Shown here piece after piece: positions 25,910-34,023 of a stretch of 64,000 nt of DNA. The position numbers and the translations under genes were made by a program. The notes under the pieces were generated by a model. That model saw only the letters and a program-made list of their open reading frames with translations, was not told the origin of the DNA and made no database searches. The DNA lies in contig DCVT01000031.1 of NCBI GenBank assembly GCA_002328075.1, positions 124,001 through 188,000 on the forward strand. Reading direction: 5' to 3'. Source of the DNA: Anaerolineales bacterium UBA2181 (GTDB taxonomy: Bacteria > Chloroflexota > Anaerolineae > Promineifilales > UBA4811). Numbering within the stretch: position 1 is the first letter of the stretch; each line of letters opens with the position of its first letter.

Positions 25910-27773
25910 CGGTCACCCCTCCTTTCTCCCTTGACTGTCCGGCTCCCGCCATCAACAGCCCGAGCCCTTCACGCGTGGCTTCGGTGGCCTCCAGCGCACC
26001 TACGATATGTCCTTCGTACATGACCGCGATCCGATCGGAAAGCGCCATGATCTCATCCAACTCGACCGACACCAACAGCACGGCCACCCCCTCATCCCGC
26101 TTTTGCACCAGCCGGCGGTGGATGTACTCGATGGACCCCACATCCAGACCTCTGGTCGGTTGAGCGGCAATGAGTAACTGAATTGGCCGGCTGAATTCGC
26201 GAGCCACAATGACCTTTTGCTGGTTGCCGCCGGACAGGGTCTGGGCGGGCAATATGATGCTCGGCGTCCGCACGTCGAATTCGGCCGACACCCGACGGCC
26301 GAATTCCTGCACCTCGTCAAACTGGAGAACCGGCCCTTGGGCAAATGGGTGCTGATAATAGGTGCAAAGAACCAGGTTGTCGACTATGGGAAAAGGCAAC
26401 ACCAATCCGTCCCGTTGCCTATCCTCGGGGATGTGGGCAACTCCCAACTCGGTGACGCGACGTGGCAGTGCATTGGTCACGTCTTGCCCCAGAATCCGGA
26501 CACTTCCGCCGGTGGCCGGCCGCAGCCCTGTGAGTACTTCCACCAGTTCGGTCTGGCCATTTCCCTGAACGCCGGCGACGCCCAGTACCTCGCCCGCCCG
26601 TACGAAAAGATCCACACCGCGTAAGACGTGATGCCCGCGGCTGTCGTCGGCAGTGAGGCCGGACACCTCCAAGACGACATCCCCGATCGAGGCTGTCCCC
26701 TTGTCCACCACCAGTGCCACCTCGCGGCCGACCATCATCTCTGCCAGCTCCGCCTCGGAACTCTGCGACGGGATGGCCTGGCCCACCAGCCGACCACCTC
26801 GCAAGACAATCACCCGGTCGGCAATGGTCATCACCTCTTTGAGCTTGTGACTGATAAAGATGATCGATTTTCCCTGACCGGTCAGCGCCCGCATGATGAC
26901 AAAAAGCTCGTCCGTCTCCTGCGGAGTCAACACTGCCGTAGGTTCATCCAGGATCAAGATCTCGGCTTCACGGTAGAGCGTTTTCAGAATCTCCACCCGC
27001 TGTTGGACGCCTACCGGGAGGTCCCCCACCAGTGCCTCCGGATTGACTGCCAGCCCGTACTGCTGGGATAGGTGGCGGATGCGGTGTGCCGCTGTTTGCC
27101 GGTCCAGAGCTGTGGTAAGCACATTCAGACTCGGGTGCGAAACGGCGGCAAATCCAATTGCCAGGACCACGAGCAGCGGAATCCGCTCCGCGCCACCCAG
27201 CACCAGGGCCAACGCCACCAAAAGCGCTACGCTGGCCAACGCCACCACCGGAAAATAGACCCGGAAACCGCGCCGGCTGAGTAACCCAAGCAGAATCACC
27301 AGCCCGTACAGCCCGGCCATGGCCAGGCCGCCTCCCAGCGCCGCCAGCAGCCCTTGGCTCCAGGAGCCCAACGTCAGCACGCCACCCAACAGAAAGGTCA
27401 GGGCCAGGACGCCGGACGCAAGACCCATGCTGCGCCACGAAAAGGGCAGCCGGGTCGGTTCGGTTCCCATGACAATGTTTTCGGCAACCGTGAACACCGG
27501 GACCAATTGAAAGTGCTGGTGAACCATGCCAACTCCCAGGCGGATGGCATCATTGGGCTCGCGAATGTCGACGGGTTGGCCACGGACCTCGACCTGGCCC
27601 TCGTCCTGCGAATAGAGGCCGTATAGGATGTTCATCAGGGTGCTCTTGCCGGCTCCGTTCTCGCCAAGAAAGGCGAGGATTTCGCCCTGGTTCAGCGAGA
27701 AACTGACCCGATCGTTGGCCAGCACCCCGGGGAAGCGCTTGGTCACATCACGCATCTCCACAATTGGCGCCAT
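25902..27773 (-). CDS. BMP-family ABC transporter ATPase with a membrane-domain insertion in NBD1
   Basis: 623 residues from ATG 27773 (GGGAG five bases upstream); relatives (NupO/YufO/RbsA-like, two fused NBDs) are about 510. NBD1 has Walker A GENGAGKST (37-45), Q-loop Gln86 and Walker B ILILDEP (272-278). Between MGTEPTR and LDRQTAAHRI, where relatives have only a few residues, lie about 114 residues (108-221) with four hydrophobic segments at about 115-134, 140-163, 173-194 and 196-213 and a basic SRRGFR loop between the second and third. The NBD1 signature reads LPVGVQQ. NBD2 has the degenerate Walker A GVQGNGQTE normal for the family and a canonical LSGGNQQK. The frame is continuous through both junctions. 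Confidence 0.9.
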   Translation of the reverse strand: MAPIVEMRDVTKRFPGVLANDRVSFSLNQGEILAFLGENGAGKSTLMNILYGLYSQDEGQVEVRGQPVDIREPNDAIRLGVGMVHQHFQLVPVFTVAENIVMGTEPTRLPFSWRSMGLASGVLALTFLLGGVLTLGSWSQGLLAALGGGLAMAGLYGLVILLGLLSRRGFRVYFPVVALASVALLVALALVLGGAERIPLLVVLAIGFAAVSHPSLNVLTTALDRQTAAHRIRHLSQQYGLAVNPEALVGDLPVGVQQRVEILKTLYREAEILILDEPTAVLTPQETDELFVIMRALTGQGKSIIFISHKLKEVMTIADRVIVLRGGRLVGQAIPSQSSEAELAEMMVGREVALVVDKGTASIGDVVLEVSGLTADDSRGHHVLRGVDLFVRAGEVLGVAGVQGNGQTELVEVLTGLRPATGGSVRILGQDVTNALPRRVTELGVAHIPEDRQRDGLVLPFPIVDNLVLCTYYQHPFAQGPVLQFDEVQEFGRRVSAEFDVRTPSIILPAQTLSGGNQQKVIVAREFSRPIQLLIAAQPTRGLDVGSIEYIHRRLVQKRDEGVAVLLVSVELDEIMALSDRIAVMYEGHIVGALEATEATREGLGLLMAGAGQSREKGGVTVG

Positions 27774-27860
27774 GTTCGCTCCCTTGCGTTCGCTAAACAC
27801 AATCGGGGCTCGACGCATCACCGAAACCTAGCGCCGAACCCCGAGAGATCACAAACGGAC

Positions 27861-27897
27861 GCTACATCGGTGCTGGCTACGCCAGCACCGATGTAGC
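27861..27897 (-). repeat. Perfect 17-bp inverted repeat between bmp and the ATPase gene
   Basis: GCTACATCGGTGCTGGC (27861-27877) and its exact complement (27881-27897) flank a 3-nt loop. It lies in the 149-bp space after the lipoprotein gene. No T tract follows, so it probably protects the abundant lipoprotein mRNA end and lowers read-through into the ATPase gene, as in maltose-type operons. Confidence 0.7.
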
Positions 27898-27922
27898 ACA
27901 AACCGGAGAACCGTAACCCGAT

Positions 27923-28957
27923 CTACCAACCCGTGGGAATCGAGCCGGCGATAATCCCCTGAACAATCGCGTCGATCTCGGCCTTAAGGTCGGCCGGGAT
28001 CTGGTTGTCAAAGTCGTGGTACGGAGCCAGACCAACACCGTTGTTTGACAGGGTGCCCACATACACATCGCCGCCAGTAAACTTGCCCTGGGCAGCCGAC
28101 TCCACCACGCTATACACGGCGTTGTCCAGCCGCTTCATGCAGGATGTGATCAGGATGTCCTTCTCGTTGGGCAGAGTAAAGTACTGGTCCACGTCCACGC
28201 CGACACCCCACTTGCCACGCTCCTTGGCCGCCGTGAGGCCGCCGTTCCCGGTCTTGCCTCCGACGCCAAAGATGACGTCCACACCCTCATCGATCAGCGA
28301 GTTGCCCTGGATCTTGCCCTGATCCGGCGCCTCAAAGTCGCCCACGTATACGCCCTTGACCAGAACGTTCGTGCCCTTTTGCTGGTTGTAGTAGGCAGCG
28401 CCCGCCGCGTAAGCGACGATGAACTGCTCCACTGGCGGGATCTGCATGCCGCCGACATAGCCAATCTGCGGGTCCGCCGGGTCCTTGAGCACAGCCCAGC
28501 CAGCGGCCAGGTAGCCGATGGGGAACGCGGCTTCGTCCACGTTAAAGACGATGCCCTTGACGTTGGGAATGGGCGGGTCATAGGCATAGTCGATGATGCC
28601 AAAGTTTACCTTCGGATACTGTTTGCCCATCTTCTCGGTGGCATCGCCCAAGAGAAAGCCGACGGTGATGATCAGGTCATACTCCTGCTCGGCAAACTCG
28701 GTGATGTTCTTTTCATAGTCTGCCTGGGCTTGACTTTCGATGAACTTGGCGCAGACGTCCAGCTTTTCATCCGCCATCTTCAGGCCTTCCCAGGTGTTCT
28801 GGTTAAAGCTAGCGTCGTCAATGCCGCCAACATCCGAAACCATGCCCACCTTCACGTCACCCCTCTTGCAGCCCTCCGGAAGTGCCGGGCCGCAACTTGC
28901 CAGCACCATTGCCAAAACCATGATGCCAGCCATCAAGAGACCAACAGATTTCCTCAT
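27923..28957 (-). CDS. BMP-family substrate-binding lipoprotein (nucleoside-type)
   Basis: 344 residues; ATG with GGAG about eight bases upstream. Lipoprotein signal: MRKSVGLLMAGIMVLAMVL then the LASC lipobox with the lipidated Cys at 22. Family features: VGMVSDVGGIDDASFNQNTWEGL near the start, YDLIITVGFLLGDA, VGYVGGMQIPPVEQF and DVIFGVGGKTGNGG. BMP/Med proteins bind purine nucleosides or similar ligands outside the cell and hand them to the NupPQ-type permeases encoded downstream. The MTA/SAH deaminase and adenosine deaminase elsewhere in the window fit nucleoside use. Confidence 0.93.
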   Translation of the reverse strand: MRKSVGLLMAGIMVLAMVLASCGPALPEGCKRGDVKVGMVSDVGGIDDASFNQNTWEGLKMADEKLDVCAKFIESQAQADYEKNITEFAEQEYDLIITVGFLLGDATEKMGKQYPKVNFGIIDYAYDPPIPNVKGIVFNVDEAAFPIGYLAAGWAVLKDPADPQIGYVGGMQIPPVEQFIVAYAAGAAYYNQQKGTNVLVKGVYVGDFEAPDQGKIQGNSLIDEGVDVIFGVGGKTGNGGLTAAKERGKWGVGVDVDQYFTLPNEKDILITSCMKRLDNAVYSVVESAAQGKFTGGDVYVGTLSNNGVGLAPYHDFDNQIPADLKAEIDAIVQGIIAGSIPTGW

Positions 28958-29087
28958 TTCACTCTCTCCTCCAGATAACTAGAGCCAACTAAAATCAAAC
29001 GCTATGTGCGGGTCCTTGTGTACAAACGGGTCCAGTCACCACCTCCTTCCACGCAAACACCACTGTATTGCGACTTGAACCAAGATC

Positions 29088-29115
29088 ATTATACACCAAG
29101 CGCGCCAGCGCGCAA
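29088..29115 (-). promoter_or_regulatory. Promoter of the BMP transporter operon, with a GC palindrome in its spacer
   Basis: On the minus strand TTGCGC (29115-29110), 16-bp spacer, TATAAT (29093-29088). A GCGCGC/GCGCGC inverted repeat with a 2-bp centre spans the -35 end and the spacer, a possible operator. The transcript leader is about 120 nt long and contains an unused AAGGAGGTGG, so leader control is possible. Confidence 0.6.
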
Positions 29116-29133
29116 CTGTGATTCGTCGTCATT

Positions 29134-31491
29134 TCACAAGCCGACACCATTGTCCGGGGCTAGCACCTCTCGTTGGCGGCTTCCCCCGGGGTGTGGGCCG
29201 ACAATCCCCCCTGCTTCCATGGCTTCAACCAGCCGAGCAGCACGGGTATACCCAATGCGCAGCCGCCGTTGCAGCAACGAAACAGATGCTTTTCCCATCT
29301 CTCTGGCAATGGCCACCGCCTGGTCGTAGAGCTCATCCTGCCCGGAGGTAGCTGCCTCGGGTTGCACAATCTCCTCCCAGAGAGGCTGCTGAGTAGCCAA
29401 AGCAGGCGGCCCTTCCGGTTCGACCGTTGCCCCTTGGTCCCCACCCGATTGCTCGGTTCGGGCTCGGGCAGCCTTGCCGGCCAGCACGGCTTCCACCCGT
29501 TGCCGCCGCCAGAACTCGACCAACCGACGTAGCTCTCGATCCGAAACATAACTCCCCTGCAATCGCTGGGGTTGAGCGGTATCCGGCAGCATAATCAACA
29601 TGTCACCCCGGCCGAGGAGTCTCTCGGCACCGGTGCTGTCCAGAATCACCCGCGAATCGGTGGAGGAAGCGACAGCAAATGCAATCCGGGCCGGAAAGTT
29701 GGCCTTGATGAGCCCGGTAACCACGTCCACGCTGGGGCGCTGGGTCGCAATTACCAGGTGGATGCCAGTAGCCCGCGCCATCTGTGCCATCCGGCACACT
29801 GCGCGTTCGGTCTCTTCTGGAGCCATGAGCATCAGATCCGCCAATTCGTCGATGATGACCACGATGTAGGGAAGTCTCTCGTCGGCCTGGCGGTTGTACT
29901 CGCCCATGTTGCGCACACCGGCCTCCGCAAACCGCCGATAGCGCGTGTCCATCTCGCGCGTCACCCATTGGAGAGACCCGACGACCTTGTCCAGGTCGAC
30001 AATCACCGGCGTGAGCAGGTGGGGAACGCCGTTATACCCGGTCAACTCTACTCGTTTTGGGTCCACCATCAGCAGGCGAAGCTGATCCGGTGTATTTCCG
30101 ATCAGCAGACAAGCCACAATCGCGTTCACACAGACCGATTTGCCCGAACCCGTAGCACCGGCAATCAGCAAATGCGGCATCTGGGTCAGGTCGCCGACCA
30201 CTGCGTGGCCTGAAACGTCCTGGCCCAGAGCGATCTTGAGACCGGAAGTGAGACGGCCGAATGCGGGCGACTCCATCACATCCCGGACACTGACAACGCT
30301 CGCCTCGCTGTTGGGCACTTCAATGCCAATGTACCCCTTGCCCGGTACAGGGGCCTCGATGCGGATGGACTGTGCAGCCAGGGCTAGCGCCAGGTCATCG
30401 GCCAGCGAATTGATCTGTCCAACTTTGACCTTGGTGCGCTGGCCATTCCGGCGCTCGACGTACTGAGGCTCGACCCCAAACTGGGTGATCACCGGACCGG
30501 GATTGATTTCAACCACCCTGCCCGGCGCTCCAAAGCTGGCCAATGTGTGCTCTATGATCTCCACCTGCTGGCGCATATAAACGTCGGAGGTGTTGCCTTC
30601 GGTCCCAGGCTCGAGCACCTCTGGAAGCGAGGGAAGCCGCCATGAGTAACCCGTGGCGGCCATGCGAACGGCATCCCCGTAAAAGAGCCCGGGTTGATCC
30701 TGCCCAACCATCCTTTCGGGAGTCTGGTCGACCGTGACTGATGAGTTCACAGACTGCGGAGGCTCCGATGTGGGCGTAGCTATCTCCGTCTTCCGCCTTG
30801 CCGTCGGTGCAGCAGGAACCCCCGGGCGTTGGGGCGCACGCTCCGCCCGACCGGCGGAGAGTTGATCCCCGGCTGGTACCCGGCGCCGCGTCCGCCGGAG
30901 AAGCGGCCCGGCCAAACGGTCAAAGGTTAACCCCGAAATCAGGATACCGCCCGTGACCATGATCGCCAGACAGGCCCCAAGGGCCCCGATCCGGCCGATC
31001 GCCGTTTCGATGCCGCCGGCCAGCCAGCCGCCCAAGTACCCACCGCCTTTCCCTTGGTGGGCGATTTCGTCCAGCGTTACGTAGGGAGCAGAGAATGCCA
31101 CTTGGAGCAGATGCAAAAAGCCTTCCAGTCCCAATAACGTGACGCCCACGCCGGCTACTCGCGGCCACCGCACCCGGGGGGGTTGCTCCATACCCCACAG
31201 GACCAGGTAGAGCCCCACCAGCCCGATGGTGATCGGCACCATCACACCCAGGTAGCCGAAAAACGACCAGATACGATACCATAACCAGTCGGTGACGTTG
31301 CCACGGCTGATTTCCAGGCCGCTCAGAACAGCAACCCCAGCGATGGCAATCAGCAGGATGCCAAGAAGAATGGCCCACTGGTAGCGCGAAAGTCGCAACC
31401 CGTGTCCCTTCCGGGCTGCGCGGGATGACTTGCGCCGGCTCGCCGACGACCGGCTGCCGGAGCTCTTTTTGGTGCGACTAGGTTGAGCCAT
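29134..31491 (-). CDS. ftsK: FtsK/SpoIIIE-family DNA translocase
   Basis: 785 residues: an N-terminal membrane domain with about four to five spans (roughly 30-210), a linker, and the motor domain with Walker A GATGSGKS (445-452), MVDPKRVELTGYNGVPHL and the Walker B-like VVIIDELADLMLMAP. The C-terminal gamma-type winged helix (DELYDQAVAIAREMGKASVSLLQRRLRIGYTRAARLVE) would read KOPS/SRS polarity signals. It pumps chromosomal DNA through the division septum. ATG 31491 has no good ribosome site. It faces away from the candidate replication origin 3 kb to the right. Confidence 0.95.
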   Translation of the reverse strand: MAQPSRTKKSSGSRSSASRRKSSRAARKGHGLRLSRYQWAILLGILLIAIAGVAVLSGLEISRGNVTDWLWYRIWSFFGYLGVMVPITIGLVGLYLVLWGMEQPPRVRWPRVAGVGVTLLGLEGFLHLLQVAFSAPYVTLDEIAHQGKGGGYLGGWLAGGIETAIGRIGALGACLAIMVTGGILISGLTFDRLAGPLLRRTRRRVPAGDQLSAGRAERAPQRPGVPAAPTARRKTEIATPTSEPPQSVNSSVTVDQTPERMVGQDQPGLFYGDAVRMAATGYSWRLPSLPEVLEPGTEGNTSDVYMRQQVEIIEHTLASFGAPGRVVEINPGPVITQFGVEPQYVERRNGQRTKVKVGQINSLADDLALALAAQSIRIEAPVPGKGYIGIEVPNSEASVVSVRDVMESPAFGRLTSGLKIALGQDVSGHAVVGDLTQMPHLLIAGATGSGKSVCVNAIVACLLIGNTPDQLRLLMVDPKRVELTGYNGVPHLLTPVIVDLDKVVGSLQWVTREMDTRYRRFAEAGVRNMGEYNRQADERLPYIVVIIDELADLMLMAPEETERAVCRMAQMARATGIHLVIATQRPSVDVVTGLIKANFPARIAFAVASSTDSRVILDSTGAERLLGRGDMLIMLPDTAQPQRLQGSYVSDRELRRLVEFWRRQRVEAVLAGKAARARTEQSGGDQGATVEPEGPPALATQQPLWEEIVQPEAATSGQDELYDQAVAIAREMGKASVSLLQRRLRIGYTRAARLVEAMEAGGIVGPHPGGSRQREVLAPDNGVGL

Positions 31492-31500
31492 AGGTCAAAA

Positions 31501-31689
31501 TCACGCCACGTTGGGAGCGACCGTGTTCATTTTCACTCCCGAGCGGATCATAAGGTGACTCTTTACCATCAAGATGAAACCTACCAGCCTCCCGACAAGG
31601 TGGGGAGTGCCCAGACCCTGCCCCGTCCCAAGTCCGATCTGGTCCACCAGATAACTGACCAGGGTTACCACGATGCCCACCACAACCAT
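31501..31689 (-). CDS. Small two-span membrane protein upstream of ftsK
   Basis: 62 residues from ATG 31689, ending 10 bp before ftsK. It has a hydrophobic first span (MVVVGIVVTLVSYLV), a DQIGLGTGQGLG turn, and a second span (LVGRLVGFILMV). That span-[AD]xxGLG-turn-span layout is familiar from small conserved membrane proteins of Chloroflexota, from memory. The start is uncertain: no clear ribosome site, and the frame is open to 31779. A strong promoter at 31884-31912 reads into it. Confidence 0.6.
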   Translation of the reverse strand: MVVVGIVVTLVSYLVDQIGLGTGQGLGTPHLVGRLVGFILMVKSHLMIRSGVKMNTVAPNVA

Positions 31690-32065
31690 GATCTGTGGGA
31701 TATGCACCTGTGGAGCATCCCCATGGAAACCCTGCCTACAGTTATCGTACCGACCGCATTGGATGCTGACCGAGACCACAACGGCCTCTCTCTCAATCAG
31801 TCAAACCACCTGACCGCTGTTCGGCCATCTCTCCCTGAGGCGACAGCCGACGAGCAGAGATGTGGGCCACAGAACATGCTCCTGTTATACCAGCCCTTGG
31901 TCGCCAGGTCAACTCGGCTGGAAAGGGGATCTGCCAAGCCTATTCATGTGACATAGCCAGCCCCTGAGCCTCCTGCTTGTGCCCGTTCTTACCAATGTCT
32001 TATGTTTCTCCTATATCCCGTTGATACCCGAGCTGTAGAGTGGAGGCGGAAAGGAAACGACAAGT
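31690..32065. other. 376-bp divergent intergenic region between the ftsK and grpE units
   Basis: It carries the minus-strand promoter at 31884-31912. Upstream of grpE there is a weak TTGTGC (31977) to TATGTT (32001) pair with an 18-bp spacer. No CIRCE element (TTAGCACTC inverted repeat) is visible, so HrcA control of grpE is not supported. Confidence 0.5.
31884..31912 (-). promoter_or_regulatory. Strong promoter toward the small membrane protein and ftsK
   Basis: Minus strand: TTGACC (31912-31907), 17-bp spacer, TATAAC (31889-31884) preceded by TGG (extended -10). The leader to ATG 31689 would be about 190 nt. Confidence 0.6.
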
Positions 32066-32596
32066 ATGAGTGGCTGGCCCTATTCACCAATCGACAGGCA
32101 CTACACCGGCGAAGCGGTGCGGGTGCCTGTGCGTACCATGGATGAGAACCCGGCGAGTTCGAGTCCGGACGATCCTGATGTCTACCGCGAAAAATACGCG
32201 CGCCTTTTGGCGGAACTGGACAATCACAAGAAACGCGCCCAGCGGCTGGTCTCCCTCCAGCAAGAACAGGAAAAGGAGGACCTCTTTCGCGCTTTGCTGC
32301 CGGTGGTCGACAACATGGAAAGGGTCCTGGCCCACAAATCTGAAACGGGCCGGGAGACCGCGCTGTTGCGCGGTGTCGAACTTACCTTGCAGTCCATGCA
32401 CGACGCCTTGGGTCGCTTTGGAGTGTTAGCTCTAGAAGCCGAGGGGGAACCCTTTGACCCCCAGGTGCACGAGGCGGTTGCGGTCATGTCACATCCGTTT
32501 CTCCCACCGTCTACGGTGGCGGAGGTGGAGCAGCGCGGGTACCTGATGCACGGCCGGTTGCTCCGCCCGGCCAAAGTGGTGGTGACGGGCAGTTGA
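32066..32596 (+). CDS. grpE: Nucleotide exchange factor GrpE
   Basis: 176 residues. The N-terminal part is polar and disordered, then a long helix (YREKYARLLAELDNHKKRAQRLVSLQ) forms the coiled-coil dimer, and the C-terminal beta domain has EPFDPQVHEAVAVMSHP and the end motif RLLRPAKVVVTG. It releases ADP from DnaK. AAGGAAA lies upstream of ATG 32066. dnaJ follows 22 bp later, but neither dnaK nor hrcA is in the window. Confidence 0.93.
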   Translation: MSGWPYSPIDRHYTGEAVRVPVRTMDENPASSSPDDPDVYREKYARLLAELDNHKKRAQRLVSLQQEQEKEDLFRALLPVVDNMERVLAHKSETGRETALLRGVELTLQSMHDALGRFGVLALEAEGEPFDPQVHEAVAVMSHPFLPPSTVAEVEQRGYLMHGRLLRPAKVVVTGS

Positions 32597-32618
32597 GCTG
32601 ACTCTGAGACAGAGGGGT

Positions 32619-33527
32619 ATGGGTAACAGAGATTACTACCAGACATTGGGAGTTGACCGTAGCTCCACCACGGACGACATCAAAAAAGCGTACCGGCGAT
32701 TAGCGCGCCGTCACCACCCAGACGTCAACCCTGGCGACATGGCTGCGGAGGAGCAGTTTAAGGAAATCAACGCAGCGTTTCAGGTCCTCTCTGACTCGGA
32801 AAAGCGCCGCCAATATGACCAGTTTGGACAGCAGTGGCAGCAAACTGCAACCCCTTCTGGGACGTCCTCGGGGAGTGGAGCGGAGTACACACGCACTATG
32901 AGCCCGGAGGAGTTCGAGGAGATATATGGCAGCAACCTGGACGGAATGGATTTCTTTGAGACTCTCTTTGGCGGCCGGCCAGGTGGTCAGGAGCAATGCC
33001 AACCCAGGCCAAGGAAGGGCCGGGATGAGGAACACACGGTGGAGATCTCGCTAGAAGAGGCTTTCCACGGCACATCGCGCTCGCTGCAGTGGGATGACGG
33101 CCGGAGAATCGAGGCCCGCATTCCACGCGGAGTGAGGAGCGGGTCCCGGGTGCGTCTCGCCGGACAAGGAGGAGCCGGACTCGCCGGAGGTTCCCCGGGG
33201 GACCTCTACCTTCGTGTGAGGGTGACTCCACACGCCATATTCCTGCGGGCGGGGGATGACCTTCGAGTGTCCATATGGGTCGATCTATACACGGCAGTGC
33301 TGGGAGGAGCGGTAACCGTCCCGACATGCGAGCAAGCCGTGAGTCTCACGATTCCTGCTGAAACCCCCAACGGAAAGGTCTTCCGTTTACGGGGTCTGGG
33401 AATGCCATTATCAAAGGACCCGACTCAGAGAGGTGACCTTTACGCCAGGGTACAGGTAGAGTTGCCCCTCACGTTGAACAGCCGTGAAAGGGAGCTTTTT
33501 CAGCAGCTGCGGGACATGAGAACCTGA
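32619..33527 (+). CDS. DnaJ/CbpA-type co-chaperone without zinc finger
   Basis: 302 residues. J domain at 1-70 with the HPD triad at 33-35, a Gly/Ser/Gln linker, and C-terminal substrate-binding beta domains (VEISLEEAFHGTSRSLQWDD; IPRGVRSGSRVRLAGQGGAG; DLYLRVRVTPHAIFLRAGDDL). The cysteine-rich zinc domain of classical DnaJ is missing, so it belongs to the type II (CbpA/DnaJ2) class. It stimulates DnaK ATPase. AGAGGGGT precedes ATG 32619. It is cotranscribed with grpE and converges on a small minus-strand gene. Confidence 0.92.
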   Translation: MGNRDYYQTLGVDRSSTTDDIKKAYRRLARRHHPDVNPGDMAAEEQFKEINAAFQVLSDSEKRRQYDQFGQQWQQTATPSGTSSGSGAEYTRTMSPEEFEEIYGSNLDGMDFFETLFGGRPGGQEQCQPRPRKGRDEEHTVEISLEEAFHGTSRSLQWDDGRRIEARIPRGVRSGSRVRLAGQGGAGLAGGSPGDLYLRVRVTPHAIFLRAGDDLRVSIWVDLYTAVLGGAVTVPTCEQAVSLTIPAETPNGKVFRLRGLGMPLSKDPTQRGDLYARVQVELPLTLNSRERELFQQLRDMRT

Positions 33528-33546
33528 TCGTCGGACCCAAGGCTTG

Positions 33547-33867
33547 TCATCGTTGAGCGCCGTCCGACCGCCCTCCGCGACGGGTAAGGCGCCGCAGAGA
33601 CCGTACGAGCCGCGACGGCTGTCTGGCTGCGGTCGTATCGACGATGGGTTGCGGGGTTGGGACAAGACCAGGATGATCCGGTGCCATTTTGCGGACCGTG
33701 TCCACACAGATGTCTTTCATCCTCCTGTCTGGAGCTACCAGGGACAACAGCCACCAGGCATCGGGGTTGGAGGCATGGGTACTGAAAACGTATCTTAGCT
33801 CCTGGTAGGCAAGGCTTCGTTTCCCCGAGAGAATCATGTCCTGTATCCGCAAAAGCTCATCCGCCAT
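33547..33867 (-). CDS. Hypothetical protein with TPR-like NPDAWW repeat
   Basis: 106 residues. MADELLRIQDMILSGKRSLAYQELRYVFSTHASNPDAWWLLSLVAPDRRMKDICVDTVRKMAPDHP resembles the single TPR-like unit (ARxLL...NPxxAWWWLA...RRxxCLxxVLxxxPxH) often found in Chloroflexota proteins; the C-terminus is basic and probably unstructured. The ATG has CAGGTAG upstream. Function not known; possibly an interaction module. Residues 1-66 are the conserved-looking part. Confidence 0.6.
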   Translation of the reverse strand: MADELLRIQDMILSGKRSLAYQELRYVFSTHASNPDAWWLLSLVAPDRRMKDICVDTVRKMAPDHPGLVPTPQPIVDTTAARQPSRLVRSLRRLTRRGGRSDGAQR

Positions 33868-33910
33868 CGTACTACCTGTTTTGAGAAACCATCCCCACTC
33901 CGACTAATTT

Positions 33911-33930
33911 CACAGTATATCACAGTATTC
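33911..33930. repeat. Tandem 10-bp repeat upstream of the hypothetical gene
   Basis: CACAGTATAT followed directly by CACAGTATTC, 44 bp upstream of ATG 33867. One helical turn apart, so it could be a regulator site or part of an AT-rich promoter. Confidence 0.35.
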
Positions 33931-34023
33931 CTTGAACGCTCAGGGAAGCGGGAGGATGACCCGCAGCCTTCCCCTGTCGTCCAGGTGGAGGAAGGACGCG
34001 GCATTGCCGCCCGTTGCTGCCGA

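Noticed and set aside
32000..32065. Possible CIRCE/HrcA operator before grpE
   Set aside because: No TTAGCACTC-N9-GAGTGCTAA repeat or close variant is present.
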